A stretch of DNA of 64,000 bases from NCBI RefSeq assembly GCF_000499385.1, contig NW_013651811.1:1-64000 (forward strand). Direction: 5' to 3'. Within the stretch, counting starts at the first letter, position 1. Each line of letters opens with the position of its first letter. A program made the translations under genes and the position numbers. The notes below the pieces were generated by a model that was given only the letters and a program-made list of their open reading frames with translations, made no database searches and was not told where the DNA came from. Positions 22,263-34,930 of this stretch are shown here, one piece after another. The DNA comes from Eimeria necatrix. Taxonomy: Eukaryota > Apicomplexa > Conoidasida > Eucoccidiorida > Eimeriidae.

Positions 22263-25200
22263 TCATAGTATTTTGATGCGCTTTTGTTCAACCCCAAAGC
22301 GGTGAGCGCAGACAAATAAGAACAGCATATACGCCGTCATGATGGCCCAAACCACAAATGCAGGCTGTAGCAAGGTTCGAATCGACAGGTTCACGGCCCC
22401 AACACAGACGTTAGCGATCAAAAATATGATCAATTGATTGTCGTTCGTGCCACGGAGTGCCCACTGCGGACAAACACGAGCTGAGCACACACCGACAAGC
22501 AAAAGCAACAAACAACATACAAACGATTGAGGAACGAAGATGCCAAGGCACACGGTAATTGAAAGCCCTAGAGTAACTTCACCTCTCTGCATGCACCTAA
22601 CTTAAAGACAAAAACAGGTAAGCTAGCTTATTTCTTTAAACCTACCAGCCAGAGCATCAGCGAATGTAGCCATGCCCACTGCAAATAGTTCAATGCCACC
22701 AACAAACGCAACCCATGTGAGGTTGACAAAGCGGCGGCGAGCCAAAAGGCCGAAACCTTCTTGCAATAATAAGCCAAAAGATATAAACAGGAACGAAAAA
22801 CTGCGTCGCACAGAGGGAGACCAGACATACATACATACACACAAATCCGGATAGATACAGTGGGTGTATTGTCGTTAAGTGTCTACAGCACTGCCATAAG
22901 AAACGGAGGAGAGATTCTGCAAGTCCCCCCACGTAAGAGAGAAGAGGAAAAACAGAGACGTGTCAGAAGATGTAGGGGCAGAGAAAAGCAGGCTACTGCG
23001 AGGAAGAAGATACCCCCAGAGTAGAGCAAACGAATAAGAAGCCGCCAGCTGCCTCACAGATGGATTCATACAGCTGTTACTCACAAAAATAAATGCAGTG
23101 CGAGAGAAAGCAAACTAAGTTGCTTCGGCTTCAACCTGCAAAACAGCGAAATGGGCACAACAAAAATCATGATGGGAGCAAACCAACGGACAAGAGGGAA
23201 CCAGAGGCAGAAGAACAAGTACGCCGTAGAATGCGAAAGAAATTACCTCAGTAAGAGAAAACCTGAGTGGGTCGCGACAACGAAGCACAGTGATAGGACA
23301 CAGCAAAAGGAAGGATGAAAATTGCAGAAAAGGCAGACAAATCTCAACATTTTTTGCTCACTCCGCTTTGGCCTCCCGCACTGAGGCGCTTGTGATAACG
23401 AAGTGCCCCATTGCTACAGCGATTAGGAATAAACAAAGAAAACCTATAAATTTAACCAACGCAATTTGATACGAGCAATAGGGGCAACGCTCAAATGCCT
23501 ACTGCGACCCATTAAAGCATCTCAAAACTGGCGGACGCAGAGCCCATCAGAAAAGAACAGCAACTGACTTGCCGCCCACCTACAGACCCCATAATTCCTT
23601 CCCTATTGGCCGAAAAAAAACCTGCGGCGGAAAACACAAGAAGCGCACCTATCAGACTGAAACTTATACGCTGCGTCATATATCGTATTGCAGAAGCCTT
23701 CAGAGTTTAGTGTTTTACTTGTGCGAGGTCCTTCCATCATCCATTCGTCGAGATCAAGTGCGGAGATACTGATTTGATAGCCTGTAGGCAACAGGGCAAG
23801 AAAAGAAAAGCAAACACTTTTGGCGGGCGGACCAGATTCCACACGTACACTGTTGCAAGGATGGCAAAAATTCTACTCTTCTGCAAGGATATGTAGAGCC
23901 AAATGAGTTGATTCTCAATCTCTGTAGGGGCCGGAGGTTGAGGAACTAACAAATAAGGAGAATTAGGCCACTGACTCCAGCCTTGTACGGATGGCCACTC
24001 AGCACGCATACCAGCTCGCCCACTGAACAGCAACGCCGCATGAACATGAAGAAGGCGACCGTATTAGAAACGAGGTCAGCGGAATACATATGAATCTGAA
24101 TGCGTGCGAAACCAGGCACGTGAAAGCCAAAGAAAGCAGCGTGGGGTTCTCCTCAACCCGTTACGGTAAACATAGTCTTGAGCAATTCGCAGGATCCTAA
24201 GTTTGGATTCGCGAAAAAGCTCTTCAGGGATTCATGCTTACATACAAAGACCACCATTAAGGTCATATAGAAGTTCCAGTGCAAGCCGTACTCAGTCTCA
24301 GATACCTTCAGACAAACAGACTCAGGCGCTGACGCAGCTGAAGATACACGGATTGAAAAAGAACTTTCATACGATAAGCAAGTGTCTCAATAATCCGCAA
24401 ATGAAACGCAGATGAACAAAAGGAGGGAAGGATGAACGAATGAACGACTTTGCGTAGTGTACCCACGCCCATAAAGAGAGCGCATGGCTGCCAAATTCCA
24501 GTCTTGCTGCATGGCCCTGCTTCTTAAGTCAGTGTGAGATCCGCGTAATTACTAACCAGTTTTCAAAATAAAAGCCTATTTTCTTAGGTGGGCAATAAAC
24601 GACACAGAAACAAAGCAGCTGTCTGCACTAGCAGCAGCAGTAGCTTCAGCCTACATGCAGGTTCGTGAGGGACATGAAGATGAGGCGAAACAGCCCGAAG
24701 ATGCCGAGAGGACCACTATGAAGAGCAGCGCGGCGCAGAGAGACCCACAGGGACTCATCCCTTCTAGCACACCCTGAACAGAAGCACACATGCTACAAAC
24801 AAACCACAAACTGGTAAGCTGCTGCGTAAAAGAGGCAAGGAGAAGGAAAATCACTAATGGGCAGAAAAAATCACCAACGCAGAAACAAATATAGAACATA
24901 AAGACGATGAGGCGCAGCGGAAGGAGCGTGGCACTGGAGGCATGTGAAAGCAACGGATGCGCATTAATAGTGACAAAGTATGGAATGATGACGTTGTGCA
25001 CAATGCGGGAGCACAAATTAGCAACACTGCAAGCTGGGATCTTGGGTTTCTTGCTAACGATTTAGTGTTAAGTGCTAATCATATTGGTGAGCGGACCCTT
25101 TGAGTATCGCGAGACCATTCCTGAAGTGAAAATAATGCCCCCCACCCCTAAATCCATCTGTCACAAGCAGCAATCACCCTGACTCCTGTGCCCTAAACAG

Positions 25201-27363
25201 CAGAGCGCAGACTTAATCCCTAGCAAACCATCAGCTGTTAGTTAGTTGGAATGCCATGCTGAATCCAAATCCTCATCAAACGCCACACCGTCACTGCTGC
25301 TGCCACCTGCCAGCGCCAAATCCTAAATCCTCACGAGTGTGACTCCCGAATTGACACTTTTGCAGAACTTTCGTGGAAAGGTCAGAAAATCGACACCGAG
25401 AATCGCTGAATACGCAAAACGTATACTGTTAAACCTGAAGGTCAAGCGTTAAACCGAAGCAGCTGCCTCTCCTCAATATTTCTGATTGGAGTTCCATGAC
25501 GAGAGACTCACCAGCACAGGTGACGATCATTTGCATGGAACGGTGGTCAGCAAAGGGAACCAAATGCCCACGGCTGAAAACAAAAGCATTGGAGCGCCGG
25601 CCTCACCAAGAAGCTTCACAATCCGCAGAAGTTCCAGGCCAAACAGTAGCCGCAGGTGCACAAAACGCACCACCTCCATCAGGAGTGCGCTGGTGCTTAC
25701 TCATTTCTTAATGTCGAAACATCTCCACCTCCTCTGCAGCAACAAAAAGGACAGAAAAAACCATTACATGCGAGAACCTCACTGCCTCCAGTTGTTTTTT
25801 TTTTCTCAGCGGCACACTTTTGGCCGCGGCATCAGCAGTAGCAGAGCCGCACAAAAGGTGAAAATGCAGTGGCACCAGCAGCAGCAAGATGAAGCCAACT
25901 AGTACGCCATGACCAACTCGAGCAGCCTCTAATGTGGCTACTGACTGCGCCACAACTGTAAAGTAGTTGCAAAAAGATCAGCTGGTTTACGTACAGCAAG
26001 CGCTTAATGGACACCGTGCCGCTTGCTCCGCGAGAGCTGTAAGGCCAAAGCAAGCAAAACACACACGTGTTTACTAAGGAAAGGAAATCCGCTGACAACA
26101 AAACGCCTTAAAATACAAGGGTGATGTGCAGGTGTTTGCATACTGCAGAAGTCAGTGAAGGAAAAAAAATGAATAGAACAGTAATGCATGCTTGCGTGAA
26201 GACAGACATAGGTGCAAGAATGCAAAAAATCCCAAAGGGAGCAAGTGTTCACTTCTACTGCACATGGAAGCACTAATATGTCTACAAGCAGTTCCATGCC
26301 TACGTAAGCAGAGACACAAGCATCAGACTGTGTTTGCCCCATTTAGACTCCCTCACTTCGGCAGCAATCCATTCCAAATAATATGCACTTAAACTGTGTG
26401 CAGATTAATGGAGTCTATTGTACACTTACCTGAGGGCTGCTAGAAGGCAAATTATGATTTGGGCTCCAATAACAAGGTGGGGCGGCATAGGAAAGAGGAA
26501 GGCGTAACATGGAATTAGAAAGCAACAAACAAGAGGGGTCAGCGCATCAGGGGCAGCAGCAGGCAAAGAAAGAAACAGAGCCACGGCTCCTGCTGCCGCA
26601 GCTAGGAGAGGTAGAGAAACCGGAGGCAGGAAAATGTAGAGGTAGAAGAAAAACAAAGCGAAGAGGGGCACACATAGCCGCATAATCACGAGGAGGCAGA
26701 AGCGACATCGCGAGGCCGATGATCCAAGTGAGGCGCCCAAGCGACTGCTTATGAAGAGGCGAAGCTGCTGAGCAGTTAAAGGAGAAATCTGAAGGCACAA
26801 TGCAAAGGCAAAAACAATGGAAGACCAACTCCTTCAAACACAGGCATAACACACAAACGCCAGAGGAAAGAAACACACATTGTTGTTGCTAATGACAAGA
26901 CAGCTGCAGCAGCCGCGACGGCACAGGCTGCACAAGATGTTGCTAATAGTGATGACGTCACCACGTAACGCAGTGTCCCATCATCTAGCCAGGTGCTAGT
27001 GTCAATGCTTACGGCTATTAGAGTGATACAGGCCAGCAACTCAACCAAAGCTGGCTTCTCAAACTTATTGTAGCTTCCGAATGTGAGGATGGATTGGTAC
27101 TGCTGAGTGGTCGCAGTAAGTGTGCAGTCGTTAACTATCTCAATAAAGGCTCTCAGCGGTCCCTGTAAGCGGGTCCCTTGAGGAGCTGTTAACGGCGGGG
27201 GTCGTAAGGGCAAACCGGCGGAAATAAAGGAGCTTCGTATGCCTGGAGGAATATAATTAGGGGACCACGGTGCCGGACAAGCAAATGCTTGCAGCAAGAA
27301 AGAGGTGAGAGTGGTTGGGGGCCCCCAGAGGGAAGGGGCCCCCAAAGCAGTTGCCATTTCCAT
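22263..27363 (-). CDS. Polytopic membrane protein, PIG-W/GWT1-like inositol acyltransferase candidate
   Basis: The 3' exons are clearest: about 23073-23010 (YESICEAAGGFLF), 22759-22646 (LLARRRFVNLTWVAF) and 22480-22263. The last contains NDNQLIIFLIANVCVGAVNLSI and ends KRIKIL. The first two are joined by phase-1 junctions to the last. These three follow the conserved C-terminal order of PIG-W/GWT1: a (K/R)EGI..GY segment, an RRx.NL segment, and N.L..FLxANLxTGxVN. PIG-W acylates the inositol of GlcN-PI in the ER during GPI anchor synthesis. Upstream on the same strand lie many hydrophobic exon candidates (25930-25750, 25680-25530, 26800-26430). A possible first exon has its ATG at 27363 and contains PPGIRSSF and a helix-rich stretch. 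I did not find a convincing DFPxFPRR motif, so the assignment rests on the C-terminus and the 5' half is only a span. Two adjoining genes remain possible. Confidence 0.5.
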
Positions 27364-28277
27364 CTGACTTGCCAGCAAGGCGGCAGATAGCTCACTGGAA
27401 CTATGACAAAAAAACCACTAAAGAAGTTCAGCCTTATGATTTGGGATATTGGAAGTAGGAATAAGTAAACATTTGGCCAACTACAAGGGGCACTGGGGCC
27501 CCCAAGGTACCGTCTCAATTGCACTGGGGCCCCAATAGAGACCGAAAGAAGAAAAAGAATAAGCATACAAAGAAACGACGAAAATAAAACCGCCCTAGTT
27601 CAGGGGGCTGCGTTGGGTTGTGTATACACCTCAGCTGTCCATTGTTTGACGGGCGGCCGCCCGGCGGTTTTCATCGGCCGCGCCAAGCATGTGGTGCTGC
27701 GCCTGCAAGCGCTTGATGGCTGAATCTCCCCCAACTCAGAGAATAAGGAAATTGTGTTCGTGAAAATAAATGAAAAAATAAAATGGATCTTGGCTTCCCC
27801 CTAACTGTCGTTCGAAAGCGAAACTGGCGTTTTTTGGCACGCAGACACTTTGGAGCACTGCTCCGGTGAAGCCCCTGCGTTGTCTACTTGTCTTTCAACT
27901 TCCTAAGAATTGACTAAAGCCCTAGACGCTGGTTATCAGCACCCCAGGGCGCGGTAGTTCGTACTTCGCGGCTGCTGCGTTTCGCGCCATTTCGCTGGAT
28001 CGGGACGGTCTCTCTGCCGCCGCTGAATCTGTAGGAGGTTTTGAGGGCTTCCGATGAACAGCCCGACAAAGATTTAGTGTACATTTATGAGGAGCTTGTT
28101 GCTGCAGGCGTTCGAGAGGAGGAAGCCTTCTCAAAAGATTGCGGATGCCGCTGGGAAGGCGCATGGCGGGGGGCGTCGTACGCTATTCGCTTTAGAATTT
28201 GTGTATGAAGCAAAGGCATTGACCTTTATGGCCAAGAGATTCAGACAAAAAGGACACTGGCGAAATTGTCTGGCAGG
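27364..28277. other. Intergenic, probably divergent promoters
   Basis: No coding sequence is convincing. A GGGGCCCC-containing motif is repeated at about 27486-27530 (GCACTGGGGCCCC twice, with an imperfect palindrome between GTCTC and GAGAC). The minus-strand gene and the plus-strand gene at 28278 diverge from this stretch. Confidence 0.4.
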
Positions 28278-31200
28278 ATGGCGGTGGGGGCCACCTGCGA
28301 GGTGAAAGACGGGGAACCCTCACCGTCCCCTACTGCTGCTCAGACTTCGGCAGCAACAGTAGCAGCACCAGTAGCTGTAGCCGCAAAAGCACCTGCCGCA
28401 ACAACAGCAGCAATTGAAGCGACAGATGCAGTCGCAGAAGACTTTTTCGAGGCAGTTTCTGCCCATCAACGGGAGCAGAGTAGGCGAGGCGCGGCTACGA
28501 ACACACCTCCTCTTTCCCCCACCCCCATTTCCGGTGGAAACACGTCAGAAGTCAGATTAAGTGAAGATGGGAAACATCCGCTGGAAAGTGATACATCGGG
28601 AGGTCACGCAGTACTACAGTTTTCTGAAGGCGCTGCACCTGTGAAGGGACCCAACGGAGGACACCCCTTTACTGGCAAGCAGCCTCCACAAAGGCCCCTT
28701 TCTGAGGAATGCATTCAGAAGACCCTGATTCAAGGGCACACTCAGGTGGCTTTCCTAACGGCGCCAAAAAGAGCCCCAGATCCTCGCTGTTTCAGTGCCA
28801 GAGCCGCAGAGGCGGCTCCGTGTGAAGCCCGCGAAGAGGCCCCTGCTGCACTCCCCAGCAGTAGTAGACTAGCTGAAAAAGGCATTGCGTTGGCAGCTTC
28901 GTTTCCAGAAGCTGTGCCCACAGCACTCCAGCTGCCGTTCACTGAGAAAGCAGCTCCCGTGAAGGCTGCCGTGGGGACGGCCGGGTCACCGGATGCTTCC
29001 AGCATTGCGCCTCATTCGACTTCGCCAGCTGTCAGCATCGTCGCCACACTAAATGCGAAGAAACAGCAGAAAGAACAGAGGAAATGGCAAAAAGAAGAGC
29101 AGCAGTATCAAGCGCATCAGCAGCCTGAGGGGAAAAAGACACTTCTGCCACTTGATTTGCAGAAAGCGCACGCTGTGAGTTTGAATTTTTGCCTAGCTGG
29201 TATCGCGCGGTGTTGCTACACATGCGAATGCTATTTACTCTACCTCTAATCGGTATCTGCTGTAGCACGTGTTGCTGTCTTCATACCTGCTGTCACTCGT
29301 GAAAGTACGGTGGAATAAATACTGCTTCTCCTGCTACGCCCTTTGCTACTGCTGCAGCAACGCATGCAGACAATTGATATTCAGAGGGGGACGGAGACTC
29401 CTGAAGGCCCTCTAACGGTAGTAAGTCAATCACTGTGCAGTGCAACGCTATTTCCTCAATGAGTATCTTAGTTCTTCTCCCCCTCATTCGTGAGTTTCAC
29501 AGTTTTAAGCTGATTATTCGCAGGCGCCCGACGAAGACCTGTTGGACCAACTGCACCGACTGTCCACGAAAATTCAAGCTCAAGAGGACGAAAAGGTAAA
29601 CGTATTGGCTTTTCGGGGTTATCGAACTACTGTTTTTTCGGTCTTGAAGGAAGCGTAGGGCCTGGGATCAATTCAGTATCGGAAGGGGCTTATTTTCAGC
29701 GTGGCTCATCGGACAGTTCAGGTCTCAGAGAGTAGGATTTGGGGTTGAGGGTTTGGAATTTACGATGCAGCGTGTAATGGCGGAAGAGAGCTTCCAACTG
29801 GAGCAAATTCTCAAACGACAGTACCACGCGGATATCCGACAAAAGTCCGAGCAGAATAAGCAGCTGGCCCTTGCAAACCAAATCCTTCAAAAACAGATTG
29901 TACGCCAACAAAAGCAGCATGCGTGTAAATAGGGTCGGACTTGCCTGTGGACTGAAGTCTCCAGAGATCATTAGCAGAGATTAAGGTTCTGGGGCTCTGT
30001 GGCTGCAGTTTGAACGAGCTAGAATATCTTCAACCGAGGAGTAAAGGAGGCAGTGTAAGTAGGGCTTGCAGCATTGTAATCCTCTGCGTTTGTGTGGGTT
30101 CAGGAAAAGTTGAGTACGGAGTGTGAAGGTCTCCGTGGAGCAGTTGCGGTTGCCGAGGAGGTCTTATCAGATTTCTTTCACCGTCAAATGCGACCACAAC
30201 TCGTGCTGTCGCCCGTCAGCCAAGTCAGCAGATAACCCGCTTTCGCCCTCAGCTGTACATGTAGTTAAGTGCACTTGCATGCTTCCGGAAACTTTCACGG
30301 CGTCATTTCTGCTCTATTGGAAATTGAGCATTGCTGCAACAGAAGGTTTAGCAGCAGCCTGGTTCGAGGGAATCGGTTTGGTGCTTCGCTGTAGGAAGAG
30401 GAGCCTGCTTCGCCTCTTTCTCCGTATTCTACCGTCGAAGGAAGGTTCAACAAGTTGTTTTTAGCTCTAAATAGGGCATTGACGGCAGAGAGGAGCACAC
30501 TCGACACACCAACACGACAAGTAATGCGGCACGTACAGTCATGCCAAGCGAAGCATGCGCATTCAGGCGGTTCGTGTGTCATTTATCCTGCATGTACATG
30601 CAGGCCAAATGGTGTAGTCACCACAGGAACTTCAGCGCTACGTTGTGTGTTCCGATCAGAGGTTTACGCATCAACGTAAACGTCTGATCGGATCCCGTCA
30701 CTGTTTCTTTGTGCAAGCAAGGGCAAAGCAGGCTAATTTCAAGACCTTAACAGGCTACTGTAACTTCCACGCCATTTTTTGTTGCAGGACCTGCAGCGGC
30801 GACTGGAAGCAGCAGCAGCATTTTGCCGCGCAACCTCTGCCGCTGCTGTTGCTGCGGCCAGTTTCTCCCCCACGTCTTCGAACAGGCCACAGCCGGGCAC
30901 ACAAACTGTGATTTGGCCATCTGCGGGGCTCGTCCCTCGAGGTTTCTCTGTAGCGGCTGCACTGCCAGAAATAGGAACTGCCGCAGTAGCAGCGACAGCA
31001 GCGGAAGGGGTTGGGTCTTTCAAAAAAGATGTGATTTCCACAAGGCCGCTCGCAGGGGCGGATGCCTCTCACCCTAGCAGCCAGGCCCAGTTGGAGAGTC
31101 TGAAGCAACAGATTGAACGACTTCGCGAAAATTTAGGGGCGTTCACAGAGGGATTGCTCCATGCACACGAAAGTAAGATGGCCTTCGGGATAGCACGGTC

Positions 31201-33304
31201 ATTCTGCGTTGGCACGGGGCGCTCGTAATAAAGAGGCAGTGTTATTGTGTGTGTTTCTCTTCATCCATATAAAGCCCACATGTATGCGCATGTATGCATG
31301 TATGTAGATGCATTCCAATCTTGAATTGCCTTGCCTTTCTGCATTTTCGCAGGACACCTTCGGACGCACAAGTCTCTCAAAGTGACTGCAAAACCGGAAT
31401 GGCACCCAGAAAAGGTGGAAGCTTCGAAATATGCGGAGGCTTCCCTCGCGAAACGAACATTTTCTCGGTCCCCGAAATCAGAAAATACGCAATGTGAAGC
31501 ACTAGAGAAAGAGTTCTTGGAGGCCAAACCGGCTGCAGTGACAACAGCCGCACCTGCAGCAGTAGCAACAACGACAGCGGAAAATATATCAAAAGCTGTT
31601 CCCGACAACATCAGCGCCACTATCACATCTGCAACGGGCAAAGCAAAGTCCCTATGGGGTGCTGCTACGAAGGCAGGGTACAGAGGGGCTTCTACGCTGC
31701 AGATGCCTTCGCAGGGCGAACGAGTGCGAGGCGCTGTTTTGCTTCCTGCTGCACCTCAGGAAAAGCAAAAACATCAGAAGCAGCGCTCAAGCCCTTGCAG
31801 TGCGGAAGGATCTTGGGGATATTGTCTGCCGCCTGGAGGGGGTGCCTTATTAGGGTCGTGTTGTGAAAAGCCTCCAAAGTCTGGGGTGGTGCTTCCGCCT
31901 CTTCGGCAGCGGCAACAGAGTAGCAGGGGCCCCTGCACGCGGCAAAGGGTCCCTTCCGGGGGACACTCCGTTTCCATGAGGCATTTTGGAGGGGTTCATC
32001 CCTCCGCATCCGCGGCTAGTTTACTGCCAGCCCTAAAACCTGCTGCTTCCGCCGCTGCTTCTGCCGCTTGTAGAGCGGGGCTGGTGGGCTCTGCGTCTGC
32101 AGTTGACCTCTCCGTGGTGGGGAGACCTTTGGGGCCTTCCCGAGTGGCTTCTACTTACCCAGTATCGATGTACGCAGGTCCCAGGTACAACCACTATACT
32201 GCTGCTGTTGGAGGCCTTCAAGGAGGACCGCTTTTGGGGCCCCTCCCTCTCCCAAGAAGGCTGCAACAACAAGGCGTTGTACCAACGGCAGGAGTCAAGA
32301 AGCACTGGGCTGCCCCATCCCGGAGCAACAGCAACAGTAGCGGCAAGGTGTTTAGCCGTACAAGGCGTAGTTGTTCTCCCATCAAAGAAAATAGCGTGCG
32401 GGGGACCCTAGAAGAAGAAGCGTCTGCTAGCGGGTCCCCAGCTGCGGGAAACCCTCCGTATTTTTCTGGCGCACATCTCTGCATCGAGTCAAAAGTCAGC
32501 CCATCTGCAGCAGATGCTCGCATGCGGGGCCCTCACGGAGCGCGTCTCAGGGGACCTGCCAGGCAAGGCTGTGGACCCACAGGGACCTGGCGGTCAGTGG
32601 ATGTAGGAGGGTTCCAAGGGGTTTCAAACCCAGCCCTCAGAGGTGCTTCACTCTATGCTGTAACACCTCCCAGAGAGCTGTCACCTATAGGGATGCAAAC
32701 GATGGATTGGGGTAGAGGTATAGCCCCTTCCTACGGTGAGGGTAACGGAGTGTTCAGCATGGCCTCCGCGGCTAAGAGTGGCACAATGCGTCTTGAAACT
32801 GCAGCAGCAGTAGCAGCAAGGTTGATCTCGCCCTCATCAGGGACCTTTGTAAGTTCCTATAGCCAGCCGCCAAGAGGAAAAAATTCCATGGAGGCAATGG
32901 CGCATCTAAATCACGCTCTACTGAACCAAAAACAACAACAGGTCTTCCTCACGGCACTCACGTCTCGTGCGGCAGCAACCGCATCAGCATCACGGTGCGA
33001 CACCGGGACTGTACGTAGTCCGCTTAATGCATGCAGCCCTGTTGATTGCCGCTGTGCTACCCCTCTTTGTGGGAGGTCTCTGCCGCTCTCTACTGTCCCG
33101 ATGGGGCTTGGAGTACCCCTAGGGGATTCGCGTCCAGCTGCGGGGAAAGTCGGAGGCCCTTGGGGAGCCTGCAGTTTGCTCAGCCCTCTGTGCTATTCTA
33201 ATCCTCCAGTCAAAAGCCCAAATAGTAGCCGCAGCAGCAGCAACATCCAAAACATACAAAGGCAAAAGGACGACGTAGGAGAATTGTCCCAGAAAAGGCT
33301 ATAA
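28278..33304 (+). CDS. Large Ala-rich coiled-coil protein, function unknown
   Basis: The exon model is 28278-29174 (donor GCT|GTGAGT), 29524-29595, 29771-about 29911, 30104-30160, 30788-31172 (donor GTAAGA) and 31353-33304, about 1170 aa. Junction phases agree except for the weak donor near 29911. The first in-frame ATG gives MAVGATCEVKDGE. Exon 1 is Ala/Pro/Thr-rich low complexity. Exons 2-5 form a heptad-like coiled coil (DLLDQLHRLSTKIQAQ; QLEQILKRQYHADIRQ; SLKQQIERLRENLG). The last exon (650 aa) is Ala/Ser/Gly/Pro-rich and basic, without a fold I recognise. There is no signal peptide or membrane helix. Polyalanine and (GCA/CAG)n coding runs are typical of Eimeria. A cytoskeletal or scaffold role would fit the coiled coil but is inference. 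Confidence 0.75.
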
Positions 33305-33545
33305 AGCTCCGCGTGCTCGTTTATCCTTGTATACATGTTTCGTTAAATATTTATTGCGCCACTTACGCAAATACTTGGTTTCTTTCCACAAAAGCTGCAC
33401 GCAAACTCTGGGCGGATCAAACAGGTAAAGAGCATCGTGTAGCTCTCGGTAGCCCCTAAGCCAGGGACGGCTCCCCCAAGTTGACCTACTCCTGAAGCCT
33501 AACCCACGAAGGTCCTACTAAAACAAAAATTCTACAGGGCCGCCC

Positions 33546-34930
33546 CTATTGGGGTCCCTCTGCGAATGGGGTGAGCTCAGGGATTGTAGGCCAAAGAGGA
33601 TCGACAATGTCCATGGCCTGCCTCATGTCAGGTGGTAAAGGCGCACATACACGCAGAGTGTCTGTTGTTGTGGGATGGACGCAGCACAGCTCAGCTGCAT
33701 GCAACAAGGGTCGATGGAAATCCCCACAGAATCCCTTGTTAAGGCTTCTTTGGTGGGCGTCCGCAATGCGGTGGGCGCTGCATAACACACTGCGGGATCC
33801 TGATTTTCGAGCCGTTGAGGAGGCCAAAAAGGCTGAAGTTGTGGAGGCATCTCCATACAGAGGGTCCCCAATTATTGGGGTCTTTAGCATTTGAAGGTGC
33901 AGCCGAATTTGGTGAGTCCTGCCTGTTACAGGAGACGCTAGCACAACGCTCCACTTCCCATTAAATGTAAGAGGCTTGAACAGGGTGACAGCCCCTCTTA
34001 GTTTTCCTGCAACGGCGTGAGTAGCAGACGCATGTACACTCCAGATCTGACGCGCACTCTGCATTCTTCGGCGGTCGCTGTGGAGCCTTCCAATGCAAGA
34101 TGTGACTGTCATTGGGCCCGTTAGTCCTCCCCGTATGACGGCGAAATAAGTTTTTCTAACTTTTCTCTCCTTAAATTGTTGCCGCAAGCACGAAGCGGCA
34201 GTTGAAGTCTTTGCAAGTAGCAGGACACCAGATGTCCCCTTGTCTAACCTGTGCACGACGGCCTCTGCCCTAGGGTTCTCTGGGCCTTCAGCGAGATCCC
34301 CAGAAGACCGCTTAAAGAAGCCCTTGCCCTCCGGCGGTGCACAGATGCTCATCATTGTCTCAGGAAGTTGGCTAGATTCCTTAGGAGGAGTGTAGTACGC
34401 GATAAGACGGTCTACAACAGAATCCGTGTTGGGCCTTTGTCCCTGTGATGCTGATGGATACGGTAGTATGCATGCGTGGCACAACACAGATCTGCAAAAT
34501 TTCACGTTCAAAGATTGACTAAGCGGCTCAGAGTATCAGCAATGCTGCGAAAGAGTGCTAACAGGGGCTCGGGGCAACGCCTCGGGAGTCACACCCTACC
34601 TGAGACTGGCGGAGTTGGGTAAACAGGTACTCCTGCGGGCTTGTTCACCACAATAACCGCATCATCTTCATGCAGGATTTCCATCCCACCAACATATCTG
34701 CTGCAGTATTTAGTGTTTCTCCTTCCAGAAGTGAACTCCCCATGGGTGCCCGCCCATCCCCATGTTGCCTGTGCCTGCAAGGCCCAACTGGGATTTGCGA
34801 CATGTGCCACAAACGACCCTGGGAACGTGGTCATTCCTCTTGGTTTATGGCGGCGAACCCACGCAGTGCAGTAAATGGAAAGGATGAACAGCGGCACGGA
34901 TAAGGCCGGGAGACGCTGGCAAGCATCCAT
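33546..34930 (-). CDS. RluA-family pseudouridine synthase
   Basis: Two exons: 34930-34600 (donor CAG|GTAGGG) and 34450-33546. The acceptor chosen at 34451 keeps the frame. Exon 1 starts with ATG and a hydrophobic presequence (LSVPLFILSIYCTAW), then the RluA N-terminal signature EILHEDDAVIVVNKPAG. Exon 2 has the active-site motif HRLDKGTSGVLLLAKT, whose Asp is the catalytic nucleophile in the family, then TGRTHQIRLHLQ and IIGDPLYGD. It should isomerise uridine to pseudouridine in rRNA or tRNA. All core motifs are present. The presequence suggests import into an organelle (mitochondrion, or apicoplast through a signal peptide), which is inference. The stop codon lies 241 bp from the convergent stop of the Ala-rich protein. 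An insertion (residues ~140-185) separates the N-terminal motif from the catalytic motif. Confidence 0.9.

Noticed and set aside
22818..22850. ACAT/CATA microsatellite as a possible regulatory repeat
   Set aside because: It is a short imperfect tetranucleotide run with no structure beyond slippage.
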